Positions 1 to 7,515 of a stretch of DNA of 64,000 nucleotides are shown here, in pieces. Location of the stretch: contig JAEURX010000018.1 of the NCBI GenBank assembly GCA_016788885.1, positions 1-64,000 of the forward strand. The letters are read 5' to 3'. This DNA comes from Nitrospira sp. Lineage in GTDB: Bacteria; Nitrospirota; Nitrospiria; Nitrospirales; Nitrospiraceae. Below the pieces are notes generated by a model. The model did not search any database and was not told the DNA's origin. It saw only the letters and a list, made by a program, of their open reading frames with translations. Position 1 is the first letter of the stretch. The number at the start of each line of letters is the position of its first letter. The position numbers were made by a program, and so were the translations under genes.

Positions 1-51
1 GTGTTGTCGGTACGCGATCTGTTGCAACCGGTTGCGATAGACGAGTTCTAA
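1..51 (+). CDS. Possible 3' end of an upstream gene (partial)
   Basis: Frame 1 is open from the first base to a TAA at 49-51 and reads VLSVRDLLQPVAIDEF, which looks like an ordinary protein tail. Only 16 codons are visible, so no family can be assigned. It is placed upstream of a phosphate-type promoter region. It could equally be a chance open stretch. Confidence 0.3.
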   Translation: MLSVRDLLQPVAIDEF

Positions 52-112
52 TCCGCATGCGGCAGGCACTCACATTGACGTTACGCCTGACCAACAGCCC
101 GGCGTGCCAGTA

Positions 113-131
113 TTTAACACACCCGTAACAT
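113..131 (+). promoter_or_regulatory. Candidate Pho box upstream of first pstS
   Basis: TTAACA at 114-119 and GTAACA at 125-130 are repeated exactly 11 bp apart, the arrangement expected of a PhoB-type tandem half-site. The second unit ends 82 bp before the pstS ATG at 213. Very similar 11-bp-spaced pairs occur upstream of the second pstS, the porin and the PhoB-like gene in this window. The site is inferred; no binding data exist here. Confidence 0.6.
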
Positions 132-212
132 ACCAGTGATGCGCCAGCAATCATTGCTTCGTAGGATGTTTCACGTGACAGACGAGATCACTACTCTAGC
201 GGAGGAGAGAAC

Positions 213-1331
213 ATGTTGAGTCAGGGACAGAGGCAAGGATGGGGGCGGCGGACAGTCCTGATGGGTCTGATGGGGATCATGGCGACGACCGGTTCCTTGG
301 CCGTGGGTCCGATGCAGGCAGCTCAGGCCGAGAACGCCGGGCCGACGGCGAGTCTGGCGTTTGAAGAAGGATTGGTGCAATACAATCCGCAGACACAGGT
401 CGCAGGAAGCCTTCGCGTTCAAGGCTCCGATACCATGTCCCTCCTCATGAGTCGGCTCGCGGGTGAGTTTCAACGCCGTCAGCCGAATGTCTCGATCAAT
501 GTGAGCGGGGGCGGATCGACCAAGGCGGTGAATGAGTTTATTCAGCCGCCCGCTAAATTGAGCGGGAAGATTGCGCTCAAGGAAGAACGCCCGACCTATG
601 TGTCCCTGGTGGCCTCCTCACGTGAGTTGCTTGATGCCGAGGTCAAACAATTTGTCGCCCAGCATGGATATGAACCGACCGGCATTCCTGTGGCCGTCGA
701 TGCCGTGGCGCTGTATGTTCATCGTGACAATCCCATCCAGGGCCTTACGCTCGATCAGGTTGATGCCATGTTTTCAACCACGCATAATCGTGGACTCAAA
801 GCCAACCTGTCTCAGTGGGGCGCGCTGGGTCTTCAAGACGGGTGGGAGAAGGCTCCCGTCAGGTTGTATGGCCGGGATCGGCGATCCGGGACGCGCGCTT
901 TCTTTCAGGAACATTGCCTGGCGGGCGGTGAGTTCGCGCCGACGCTTCGCGAGGAGCCGGGCGCGGCATCGGTCATTCTGGATCTGACGCGTGATCAATT
1001 GGGTATCGGCTACAGTGGATTGGGGCTGGAAACCTCCAGTGTGCGGATTGTTCCGCTCGCGGAGAATCAAGGGATGCCCTTTGTCGCTCCCACGGCCGCA
1101 ACCGTATCCGACCAAACGTACCCTCTTCGCCGGATGCTGTATCTGTATATCGATAAGTCCCCGAAGGCGCCTCTTGCCCCTGCCGTGCAGGAATTTCTGA
1201 CTTTTGTCACGAGTCGCGAAGGTCAGGAAGCCGTGATGAAGGCGGGATTTTTCCCGCTTCCCATGAACCAGGTCAAGAAGAATTTCCTGGCCCTCGGCCT
1301 CACCGGCCAGGATGCGACGCTGACGAACTGA
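213..1331 (+). CDS. pstS: Phosphate ABC transporter substrate-binding protein PstS (copy 1)
   Basis: A 372-residue periplasmic phosphate-binding protein of the PstS/PBP-like family. The N-terminus has a twin-arginine-like segment (GRRTVLMG), a hydrophobic stretch and an AQA cleavage site near residue 37, so Tat export is possible. Family features seen are VQGSDTMS near residue 68, the SGGGSTKA phosphate-loop region, the DAVALYVH strand, the YGRDRRSGT segment and a C-terminal FLTFVTSREGQ. The ATG at 213 has a GGAGGAG ribosome site at 201-207. It stands alone, with a candidate Pho box upstream and a terminator downstream, away from the pstCAB operon at 9.4 kb. It is clearly related to the second PstS at 8423. 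The two probably differ in affinity or expression; this is inference. Confidence 0.92.
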   Translation: MLSQGQRQGWGRRTVLMGLMGIMATTGSLAVGPMQAAQAENAGPTASLAFEEGLVQYNPQTQVAGSLRVQGSDTMSLLMSRLAGEFQRRQPNVSINVSGGGSTKAVNEFIQPPAKLSGKIALKEERPTYVSLVASSRELLDAEVKQFVAQHGYEPTGIPVAVDAVALYVHRDNPIQGLTLDQVDAMFSTTHNRGLKANLSQWGALGLQDGWEKAPVRLYGRDRRSGTRAFFQEHCLAGGEFAPTLREEPGAASVILDLTRDQLGIGYSGLGLETSSVRIVPLAENQGMPFVAPTAATVSDQTYPLRRMLYLYIDKSPKAPLAPAVQEFLTFVTSREGQEAVMKAGFFPLPMNQVKKNFLALGLTGQDATLTN

Positions 1332-1354
1332 GCCGTATGTCACACGCCTCTGTA

Positions 1355-1402
1355 GCCGCAGGCTTTCGAACGGAAATTGTTTGATGCCTGCGGCCTGTTT
1401 TT
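1355..1402 (+). terminator. Rho-independent terminator after first pstS
   Basis: A perfect 9-bp inverted repeat (GCCGCAGGC at 1355-1363, GCCTGCGGC at 1386-1394) with a 22-base loop is followed by CTGTTTTT. It begins 24 bp after the pstS stop codon and would close that single-gene unit. Confidence 0.65.
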
Positions 1403-1816
1403 GCAGCCCGCTCTCTCCATTCACGACATATCCGCCCCGATGCGTTTTGCAACGGCACGGATGACGTTTCTCCAGCAACGGAATCCATGACCTCTCGCTT
1501 GTTTACGCAGTCGCATGCCACGCGATGACACGCTCTCAATCTCTTGCAACAGGCAGGAGAAAAATCACACCCACCGATCATGGCCTTGCCCGGATTCCCG
1601 AACCAGGGCATGAGACGGGCATGAAACCATTGCCTAATCAGCAGAGCAGCACGGTATTGCACTGAGGTTCATGCAGATATCGCCTCAGGGAATGACCGTA
1701 GATCCATGAGGCCCTGGCCATTTTCCTGGCGTGACCCGAGCCCTCATGGTTCCCGATGAGAACTAAATTCCTATCACGAACAGCGAGGTGGTAGTTCCCA
1801 GTCTCAAGAGAATCAG
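1403..1816. other. Intergenic stretch without a recognisable gene
   Basis: About 410 bp between the pstS terminator and the end of the lipoprotein operon transcribed towards it. Short open frames exist but lack ribosome sites and protein-like composition. No repeat, RNA gene or clear promoter was recognised. Confidence 0.5.
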
Positions 1817-2776
1817 CTATTGGGCGGTGGACTTACGGGGTGTTTTGCTTTTTGGGCGAGCGGAATCGAGGTCCTGCTGGAGCTTGAACAATTGATCCTG
1901 TAACACCTGCATCTGCTGACGTTGACTGTCCAGGCGGTTCCGGAGTTCAAGATTTGACGTGGTCAGCTCTCGTATTTGAAGGCGAAGATCATCTGCCTGA
2001 TTGCCCGCGGCCCCCGTGGCCCCGCCGTTGTTCGCTCCGATACCCGGTGAACCCGCCGTAGGAATCGATATGGAAGGTGACGCTTCAGGCGAAGGAACTG
2101 CGGGCCGGTGTCGCAGCGCGATGACATCCTTCACATTGAGCGAGAGGTGTACTGTTTCGAAATGGGCCCAGCGTGGTTCTTCCGCGTCGGGCACCGTGGC
2201 TGCAGTGGCCGGTGCCGCGGCCCACAATTTCATGCCTTTCGTGTCCCGCAGATCCTTCACCTCTCCTCCGGCCGTATCGGCCGCGGTGAAGGCGGAGTGA
2301 TCCGTGAGCACGACATGAAGATACCGTCCCCGCAGAAACAGTGCGCCGGCGGTGCGTTCTTCACTGTATTTCGTCTGCGACTTGGGTAAGGAGAAAAACA
2401 CGCGCTCGGTGGGCCCTGCTTGGTGAAAGGCCCGTGCGATCGGCTCGGCGATACGGCTCAACTCCGTATCCGTGAAGACAGGAACCGGGCGAGGCTGTTC
2501 CAGGATTCCGACGAGCGTTCCGCTCCAGCCGCTCACCATCAACGAACTGAGGAGCACTCGAATTTCCTCCGTCGTCATCTGCGCAGGCTGCTGATTCTCC
2601 GTCGGAGAAGACCCGCGGCTGATGGTGGGATCTGGTTGAAGTCCCACTTGGCTGTCCTGCTGGTTATAGAGCAGTGTTCCGCCGGACCACAGCGAGCAAG
2701 CGGAGGTCAGGCACATGAATAACACGAGACAGAAGCTGCCGAGCCAGTGTCTGGTGGAGCGCGGTGCATGGCTCAT
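1817..2776 (-). CDS. Putative lipoprotein with C-terminal coiled coil
   Basis: No named family is recognised. With the ATG at 2776 the protein is 319 residues: signal sequence, lipobox around CLTSAC (Cys near 27), a central domain of about 150 residues containing a LFLRGRYLHVVLTDHS strand, a Pro/Ala/Gly-rich linker, and a C-terminal heptad region rich in Leu, Gln and Arg that should form a coiled coil. The start was chosen because its ATG overlaps the stop of the upstream gene as ATGA (2773-2776); a longer open frame would run well into that gene. It is the last gene of a three-lipoprotein operon with the genes at 2773 and 3126. An envelope-associated role is likely, substrate unknown. Confidence 0.7.
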   Translation of the reverse strand: MSHAPRSTRHWLGSFCLVLFMCLTSACSLWSGGTLLYNQQDSQVGLQPDPTISRGSSPTENQQPAQMTTEEIRVLLSSLMVSGWSGTLVGILEQPRPVPVFTDTELSRIAEPIARAFHQAGPTERVFFSLPKSQTKYSEERTAGALFLRGRYLHVVLTDHSAFTAADTAGGEVKDLRDTKGMKLWAAAPATAATVPDAEEPRWAHFETVHLSLNVKDVIALRHRPAVPSPEASPSISIPTAGSPGIGANNGGATGAAGNQADDLRLQIRELTTSNLELRNRLDSQRQQMQVLQDQLFKLQQDLDSARPKSKTPRKSTAQ

Positions 2777-3144
2777 GGAATCGCTTCGCATGTGAACTGA
2801 ATTCCCCACAATCTCTCGCCTCCCATTTGCCCGCGCCAGGCTCGATCCGCGGCGCGGCTCACCTTCGGTATTTCGCCTTCTTTCTGAACGCGTGATCCAT
2901 CCGGACATTTGCGATTGATGAGCTCCATGGCGTCGCGCCGCTCGGTCGATGTCAGGATATCGACCTCATGTTGAAACGGATAGGTGACGAGGCCTCCCGT
3001 CGGGGTATCGCGAACCAGCGTTACCCCTCCTCCGCAGGCGCTGCAGGTCCAGACCAGCGCGAGTGCGGCCATGGCATCACACAGGCCATGGCGCGCCCGT
3101 ACCGATCGGATTTTCTGAGAGACTGTCAGCGGGATGCGGCGCAA
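2773..3144 (-). CDS. Small putative lipoprotein
   Basis: A 123-residue protein with a basic N-terminus, a hydrophobic segment (MAALALVW) and a lipobox-like CSAC followed by glycines near residue 37, so probably lipid-anchored. The mature part is short and Arg/Glu-rich, with two later cysteines. The most likely start is TTG at 3144, with GAGG about 7 bases upstream. This lies inside the last codons of the upstream Slp-like gene (19-nt overlap), indicating translational coupling. An internal ATG at 3072 is the alternative. The stop is coupled (ATGA) to the following lipoprotein gene. No family recognised. Confidence 0.6.
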   Translation of the reverse strand: MRRIPLTVSQKIRSVRARHGLCDAMAALALVWTCSACGGGVTLVRDTPTGGLVTYPFQHEVDILTSTERRDAMELINRKCPDGSRVQKEGEIPKVSRAADRAWRGQMGGERLWGIQFTCEAIP

Positions 3145-3665
3145 TAGGTTTCCTCTTCAAGCGGCTGGTATCCTGCCCCAAAGTTCGGGAAATCAGCAAT
3201 CTCTTTTCCCCCGGTGTTCCAAATGTGAAGACATTCGGCCGTGAGCGCCGGGAGACTGCGTTGACTGTCTTCGATGGCGACCACCGCGGCATGTTGCGTG
3301 GTGCCGATGACGATGACGCGATTCCCCGGTTGTAAATGGTTCATGGGAACTTTCCCGTTGAAATAGACCAGGAATTCTCCCCGTCCCCGTTCCGTATCAG
3401 TCGGACCATAGGCCGGGTGCTCGACGATCGGCAGCTGCGTCAGGACCATGGTCACCAGGCCGTCCCGTTGCGGAGCCTGGAGAATACGGCCACCCAGTTG
3501 CACCTTTTTTCCCGCCTTCGCGTTAGGCACCATACGCCAGGCAGTGAAGTCAAAATTCTGATCCACCCCTTCCAGTACCTGGGGCGAGAAAATGTGCTGC
3601 GGTCCGCATCCGCTGAGTACCATGCTGATCAGCACACCTACGATCGCTCTCCGGGATATCTTCAT
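3126..3665 (-). CDS. Slp-family outer membrane lipoprotein
   Basis: A 179-residue lipoprotein with signal peptide and lipobox (VLSGC, Cys20). The mature part resembles the Slp family, named for the E. coli starvation-inducible outer-membrane lipoprotein: VQLGGRIL near residue 56, a LTQLPI motif, a RGEFLVYFNG segment and an HLQPGNRVIVIGT motif. Slp proteins are OB-fold-like envelope proteins of unclear function. It is first gene of a three-lipoprotein operon; the next gene overlaps it by 19 nt. The palindromic repeat at 3685-3814 sits directly upstream and may contain or displace its promoter. Confidence 0.75.
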   Translation of the reverse strand: MKISRRAIVGVLISMVLSGCGPQHIFSPQVLEGVDQNFDFTAWRMVPNAKAGKKVQLGGRILQAPQRDGLVTMVLTQLPIVEHPAYGPTDTERGRGEFLVYFNGKVPMNHLQPGNRVIVIGTTQHAAVVAIEDSQRSLPALTAECLHIWNTGGKEIADFPNFGAGYQPLEEETYCAASR

Positions 3666-3684
3666 TGCATGCCTTTCTGTTTTC

Positions 3685-3814
3685 TAGCAGGACGTTGAAA
3701 AATTCCACCAGTCGCGTTCTCACATCGCTCGGAGGCTCAACGTACAGCCCAGAGTACGCTTCGCCTCTTCGCTCGCTGCGGCCTTGCTGAACGGCTTTTT
3801 TGACACCCTGCGAG
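3685..3814. repeat. Palindromic intergenic repeat element, about 130 bp
   Basis: The ends are imperfect inverted repeats: TAGCAGGACGTTGAAAAA at the left and TTTTTTGACACCCTGCGAG at the right. Inside, GAGGCTCAACGTAC and GTACGCTTCGCCTC form a second imperfect hairpin. It lies in the gap between the porin stop and the Slp-like gene. I recall similar elements in intergenic regions of Nitrospira genomes, but this is memory, not a search. Only one copy was noticed in this window. A non-autonomous mobile repeat (MITE/REP-like) is the likeliest explanation. Confidence 0.55.
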
Positions 3815-3880
3815 CGTTTTGATGGATCTGCTAGAGACCGGTTCGGTTCGAAATTCGTTGCAACATCCGCGTTCGTCTCA

Positions 3881-5437
3881 TTACATGAATCGTATTTGCC
3901 ACTGTACCAAGAAGGCATTCTGGGCGAAAGGGTCGCCGACGCCGCGTGTCGGATCGACGACATTATTGGGCCCGTTGCCGGAATGATGGCGGAACTCGTA
4001 ATTGATCTGCAGCTTCGATTGCACCTTGGGCGGGAAGTTTTCGAAATAGTAGCTCAGGCCCACGATGGTTCTGGTGTAGAGATCATTGCCGATTCTGGTA
4101 TTGGGATCGAATTGTTCGTACATGATAACCGGCTCGAAGTTTTCGAGCGGCCCGTCGGTAATCAGGTACTTGGCCAGCACATACCAGGTACGTCGTTGGA
4201 CTCCAGGGGCGCCGGAACCGCCGCAGATGAGTTGGACATCGCACGCGCCGTTGGCCGGCCGTCCGACCGTGGTCTGGTTCGCCCCATCATGCCCCTGCCA
4301 TATTTCTCCCTGCACCATGAAGCCGGGCAGAATTTTGGAGGTATAGCGAAAATCCAAGCCGTAGCGATCGAAGGCTCCCTTGCCGCGACCGTTGATATTG
4401 GTATTGGCGTTGTTCGACTCGCCTTGAATCGTCGTGAAACTGATAAAAGACACGTCGCTCCCGAACAATCGTACGCGTGAGTAGAAGCTTTTCGGCGCGT
4501 TTGATCCCGTCGCGTTGGCCTCATAATTGTTGTTGTTCATGATACCGACGACATACTCCAGCCGGTTGAACAGTTTGCCGCGCATATCGAGAAAATAGTC
4601 GCGCTCTTGGAGAAACTCGACGGTACCCGCCGACCCGGTGCGATTGCCCACTCCGGAGCCGACCGAGGTGAGATAGGGAGAGCTGATGATGTCGCGCAAT
4701 CCGCCGGATGTTTCCGTGAAGATACCGAAGGGCATTCGAAAAATACCCATGCGGAAATAATTGACGTTCGGCGCCCAGGACTGCACTGGTCTGATATCGA
4801 GGTACGCTTCACGAAAGAAGGTCGAGGAGGTCGGCACTCCGCCGGTGGCGGCACTGCCCCCGGTCGGCGTGTTGTTCAGGAGATTGATGCTTTGAAACTC
4901 CATCAAGGTGTGCCATCGCGGTAGGGTGTCGCTGATACGACCCCAAAACAGAATTTCCGACCGCCGGATGGACAAGTTGTCCTGACTTCGCCCTTCCGCC
5001 ACATGCGCATCCTGGTGGGTGTATAACCACTGGAGCGCGTTGAGTCCGAAATTCACCTTATCCCTGAGAATCGGCAGTAACTCTGCCTTTGACTTCCATT
5101 CGTCCAGGCTATCGATCCGCTTGTCGCGCTCCCCGCCCTTATATTCCTGCTCGGCCCGAATCTGAATCCATTCCTCCTTGGTGATCGTGCCTTTCTGCAT
5201 CAGCAGATCTTCGATGGATGTGCCGCCGAGAGGCATCTCCGGGGCTGCCGGCGGAGTGCCGGTTCCACTCGGAGCCGGCCCCGTCGACTGGGCGACCACA
5301 GTAGGAGACGGCGGAGCCATGGGGCCGAACCGCGGTGAGTCATCGGCCCAGGACGCGGTCAGGCAGAGAGTGCATGCCGCGGTCCCGACGAGGCCGCTGA
5401 TGGATGCAACCAACGGGGGTATTTCCATTACGAACAT
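3881..5437 (-). CDS. Outer-membrane beta-barrel porin, probably phosphate-regulated
   Basis: A 518-residue protein with a signal peptide (hydrophobic to about residue 28, cleavage near ASWADD), a Pro/Thr-rich spacer, a short charged segment (EEWIQIRAEQEYKGGERDKRIDSL) and a long region of alternating amphipathic strands ending FLVQWQIRFM, the aromatic-terminated last strand typical of outer-membrane barrels. The layout resembles OprP/OprO-like phosphate-selective porins, but residues defining anion selectivity cannot be assigned by eye. The start is ATG 5437 or the second ATG at 5428. A candidate Pho box lies 75-91 bp upstream. Together with the pst genes this suggests uptake of phosphate or small phosphorylated compounds across the outer membrane; inference. 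Confidence 0.75.
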   Translation of the reverse strand: MFVMEIPPLVASISGLVGTAACTLCLTASWADDSPRFGPMAPPSPTVVAQSTGPAPSGTGTPPAAPEMPLGGTSIEDLLMQKGTITKEEWIQIRAEQEYKGGERDKRIDSLDEWKSKAELLPILRDKVNFGLNALQWLYTHQDAHVAEGRSQDNLSIRRSEILFWGRISDTLPRWHTLMEFQSINLLNNTPTGGSAATGGVPTSSTFFREAYLDIRPVQSWAPNVNYFRMGIFRMPFGIFTETSGGLRDIISSPYLTSVGSGVGNRTGSAGTVEFLQERDYFLDMRGKLFNRLEYVVGIMNNNNYEANATGSNAPKSFYSRVRLFGSDVSFISFTTIQGESNNANTNINGRGKGAFDRYGLDFRYTSKILPGFMVQGEIWQGHDGANQTTVGRPANGACDVQLICGGSGAPGVQRRTWYVLAKYLITDGPLENFEPVIMYEQFDPNTRIGNDLYTRTIVGLSYYFENFPPKVQSKLQINYEFRHHSGNGPNNVVDPTRGVGDPFAQNAFLVQWQIRFM

Positions 5438-5511
5438 CCTCCTTCTGTCTGTTGATTTCCGAAACGCGGGCCGGATCGTAATCCGTCGGCATCACACCCG
5501 CGTTCATGCTT

Positions 5512-5528
5512 TGTTACCGATGTGTAAA
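5512..5528 (-). promoter_or_regulatory. Candidate Pho box upstream of the porin
   Basis: On the minus strand TTTACA (5528-5523) and GTAACA (5517-5512) are spaced 11 bp. The site is 75-91 bp upstream of the porin ATG and nearly identical to the site upstream of the PhoB-like gene. It matches the candidate sites of both pstS genes. Confidence 0.6.
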
Positions 5529-5588
5529 ACCATGTCGTTGATTCTGCGACAGGGTAGTTTGTTCCTTCCAGACGACTCATTGCGCTGT

Positions 5589-6299
5589 TCAGCCTGCGGA
5601 AAGTTTGTAGCCAACGCCTCTGACCGTGAGAATCCATTGCGGGACCGAGGGCTTGTGTTCCACTTTGTGGCGAAGGGCGTGAATATGCACGTCCAAGGCA
5701 TGTTCTTCGAGCGCGTAGTCTTCTCCCCAGACATGGTTGAGCAACTCTTGACGCGTCAAGACGCGCCCCGGGTTTTGCAACAGGACACGGAGAATCTGAA
5801 ATTCCTTCGGCGTGAGCTCAATCGATTTTCCTCCGACTCTGACCTCGTGCCGATCGAGATTCATGGCCAGCGCATGAACTCGAAACTCTCTCAGCGGCGC
5901 GGATTGCAGTTCCTGCCGCCGGAGCAATGCCTTGATAATGGCCAGCCATTCACGGTGGCGGTATGAATCGATCACGATATCGAATCCTGCAGCCAGGTCC
6001 TCAAGGGTCTCTTCTTCCGTGCTCGCTTCTCCCTGTGGTTGAAGCGCGATGATAGGCATGTGCCCAAACGCGTGGTGCTGCCGCAGGGCACGAATGACTT
6101 TGTGTCGCCGGTCGATCAACGCCAGTTTGAACGAGGCTCGAGGGGCGAGGGAGAGGGCGTCCTCAGCCGTCGGCGCAACCGACACCTGATAGCCGTTCGT
6201 CCGCAACAGTTGGAGGACGACCGTGGCAAAGTCTTCGTCCCGGGTCAGAAATAGTAGCGCGATTCCCTGATGACGCCTGGATTCCGCCGTCGGTTGCAT
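5589..6299 (-). CDS. PhoB-like OmpR-family response regulator with degenerate receiver
   Basis: A 236-residue regulator: receiver-like domain (about 12-130) and a winged-helix Trans_reg_C domain (about 140-236). The DNA-binding half is canonical (LTPKEFQILRVLLQNPGRVLT, then a VDVHI-type recognition region and TVRGVGYKL). The receiver has acidic residues near its start (TRDED) and an Asp in LALIDRR at the phosphoacceptor position, but the conserved Lys of the KPF motif is absent (region reads DIVIDSYRHRE). Phosphorylation-dependent switching may be altered. No sensor kinase is adjacent. Its own promoter carries a candidate Pho box 44 bp upstream, so autoregulation is likely. The context makes it the best local candidate for controlling pstS, the porin and psiE; inference. 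Confidence 0.82.
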   Translation of the reverse strand: MQPTAESRRHQGIALLFLTRDEDFATVVLQLLRTNGYQVSVAPTAEDALSLAPRASFKLALIDRRHKVIRALRQHHAFGHMPIIALQPQGEASTEEETLEDLAAGFDIVIDSYRHREWLAIIKALLRRQELQSAPLREFRVHALAMNLDRHEVRVGGKSIELTPKEFQILRVLLQNPGRVLTRQELLNHVWGEDYALEEHALDVHIHALRHKVEHKPSVPQWILTVRGVGYKLSAG

Positions 6300-6342
6300 G
6301 GCCTGATACTACCGGCAGAGGGTTGCATGGCTGTATCCCGAT

Positions 6343-6359
6343 TGTTACGGCTGTGTAAA
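6343..6359 (-). promoter_or_regulatory. Candidate Pho box upstream of the PhoB-like gene
   Basis: Minus-strand TTTACA (6359-6354) and GTAACA (6348-6343) are 11 bp apart, 44-60 bp upstream of the regulator ATG. It shares almost every base of its core with the porin site. Confidence 0.6.
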
Positions 6360-6409
6360 TACCGCTATGTACTGTACGTAGTGGTCGGATCGCCGGCTGT
6401 CTCGGAAAA

Positions 6410-6437
6410 CGTAACCCTGTTGTAATGCGGTTGTGAA
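6410..6437. promoter_or_regulatory. Candidate triple Pho half-site between phoB-like gene and psiE
   Basis: Three hexamers spaced exactly 11 bp: CGTAAC (6410-6415), TGTAAT (6421-6426) and TGTGAA (6432-6437). They read towards the minus strand like the neighbouring 6343-6359 site. The divergent gene psiE starts 124 bp to the right, so the site could serve either promoter. Confidence 0.45.
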
Positions 6438-6560
6438 GGCCATGGAACAATGGGGAGGTAGACTCTCGCTGAAGGTTGTGGTCCACGGGATCCGGAAAGG
6501 ACCCTCCGGGCAAGCTGCTCAGCCATGACCCCTATCATCACAAGGAGGCGTACGCAGGGT

Positions 6561-7070
6561 ATGACGTTCACCAATTTTCAGGTTCGAGTGCCACGTGTCG
6601 CAGACGTCGCGAATCGCATCATTGAAACGGATCTCACCGACCTCTGGATCAAAGGGATCAAAGGGGTACTGAGTCTCCTGATTCTGACGATCCTCATTGC
6701 CCTGACGGGAGGCGTCATCAAGACGTTTCTGGATATCCAATTGCTCCTGCATGCGGCGGTTGAAGTTGGGCTTCGGCAAATCATTGTGGATACGCTGATC
6801 CTTCTTGCGGTGGTCGAGGTCTTCAAGACGACGTTGACCTATTTCTCGGAAGGTCGCGTGAAGGTCACGTTTATCGTCGATACCATTCTGGTCGTCATGC
6901 TGACAGAAATCATCTCCCTCTGGTTCAAGGAAGCCGATCAAGCCAAGCTCCTATCGTTGGGCGCCATTGTGCTGGCATTGGGAGCGGTGCGCGTCGTTGC
7001 CGTACGCTGTTCACCCGCACAGGGAGAAGCCGGCGGCAAATGCGGAGGCTCTTGCCGGGAGGGAATCTAA
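6561..7070 (+). CDS. psiE: Phosphate-starvation-inducible PsiE-family membrane protein
   Basis: A 169-residue integral membrane protein with about four membrane helices (IKGVLSLLILTILIAL; LRQIIVDTLILLAVVEVF; VKVTFIVDTILVVMLTEII; LLSLGAIVLALGAVRVV). The VEVFKTTLTYFSEGRVKV segment matches the PsiE family. In E. coli psiE belongs to the Pho regulon, and its role is unknown. An ATG at 6525 gives 12 more residues, but AGGAGG at 6543-6548 supports the ATG at 6561. The C-terminal tail carries three cysteines (CSP, CGGSC), a possible metal or redox site; inference. Confidence 0.8.
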   Translation: MTFTNFQVRVPRVADVANRIIETDLTDLWIKGIKGVLSLLILTILIALTGGVIKTFLDIQLLLHAAVEVGLRQIIVDTLILLAVVEVFKTTLTYFSEGRVKVTFIVDTILVVMLTEIISLWFKEADQAKLLSLGAIVLALGAVRVVAVRCSPAQGEAGGKCGGSCREGI

Positions 7071-7093
7071 GCCCGTGCCGACGACAAGGCAAA

Positions 7094-7110
7094 TTTACAC
7101 GATCGTAATG
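7094..7110 (+). promoter_or_regulatory. Weak Pho-box-like pair
   Basis: TTTACA (7094-7099) and GTAATG (7105-7110) are 11 bp apart, upstream of the small gene at 7230. The second unit deviates from the other sites in its last two bases, so this is only a weak candidate. Confidence 0.3.
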
Positions 7111-7229
7111 AATGGCTGACGTCGCGAACATACGCGCGTTCCAAGATGAGGATCATACGATGCGGCCGCCATTCTGTGATAAGGCCGATTGATTTCCGGA
7201 GCGTAGGGACATTCCAACGAGGAGGATCC

Positions 7230-7475
7230 ATGATGGTTCATCACGTGGGTTTGCTCAGCAGTGAATTCAGGATTCTTGAGTTAGTGCATATGAGGAAATC
7301 ACTTACCTTGGAGCAGGTGGTCACCCTGCTTCCTGAGTTGAGCTGGAATCAGGTATTCAAGACGATTGATGAGCTGAGCCGGCGGGGAAAAATCATCCTG
7401 CTGCGACGAGGCTTTGATTACGAAATTGAACGGGTGTCTCCCAAGCAGCCTGCCGCCTCGTGCATAGGATGGTGA
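7230..7475 (+). CDS. Small helix-turn-helix-like protein
   Basis: An 81-residue protein. The ATG at 7230 is preceded by GAGGAGG (7219-7225), which rules against the longer open frame starting at 7146. Residues 10-65 look like a winged-helix domain: a first helix (SEFRILELVHM), a second (LTLEQVVTLL), a likely recognition helix (WNQVFKTIDELSRRGK) and a wing with a beta pair (IILLRRGFDYEIERV). This arrangement resembles small MarR/MjaII-type DNA-binding domains without effector part. Its position between psiE and a response regulator suggests local regulation; target unknown. Confidence 0.6.
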   Translation: MMVHHVGLLSSEFRILELVHMRKSLTLEQVVTLLPELSWNQVFKTIDELSRRGKIILLRRGFDYEIERVSPKQPAASCIGW

Positions 7476-7515
7476 CCTGATCGGAGTGTTTCCACCTGTG
7501 TGGAATCGACAGCCG

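Noticed and set aside
774-1478. A 234-codon minus-strand frame over the first pstS
   Set aside because: Complete overlap with a clear PstS; Arg-rich shadow without ribosome site.
3800-4480. A 226-codon plus-strand frame
   Set aside because: Antisense to the porin, composition is that of complement coding, and the start lies in the repeat element.
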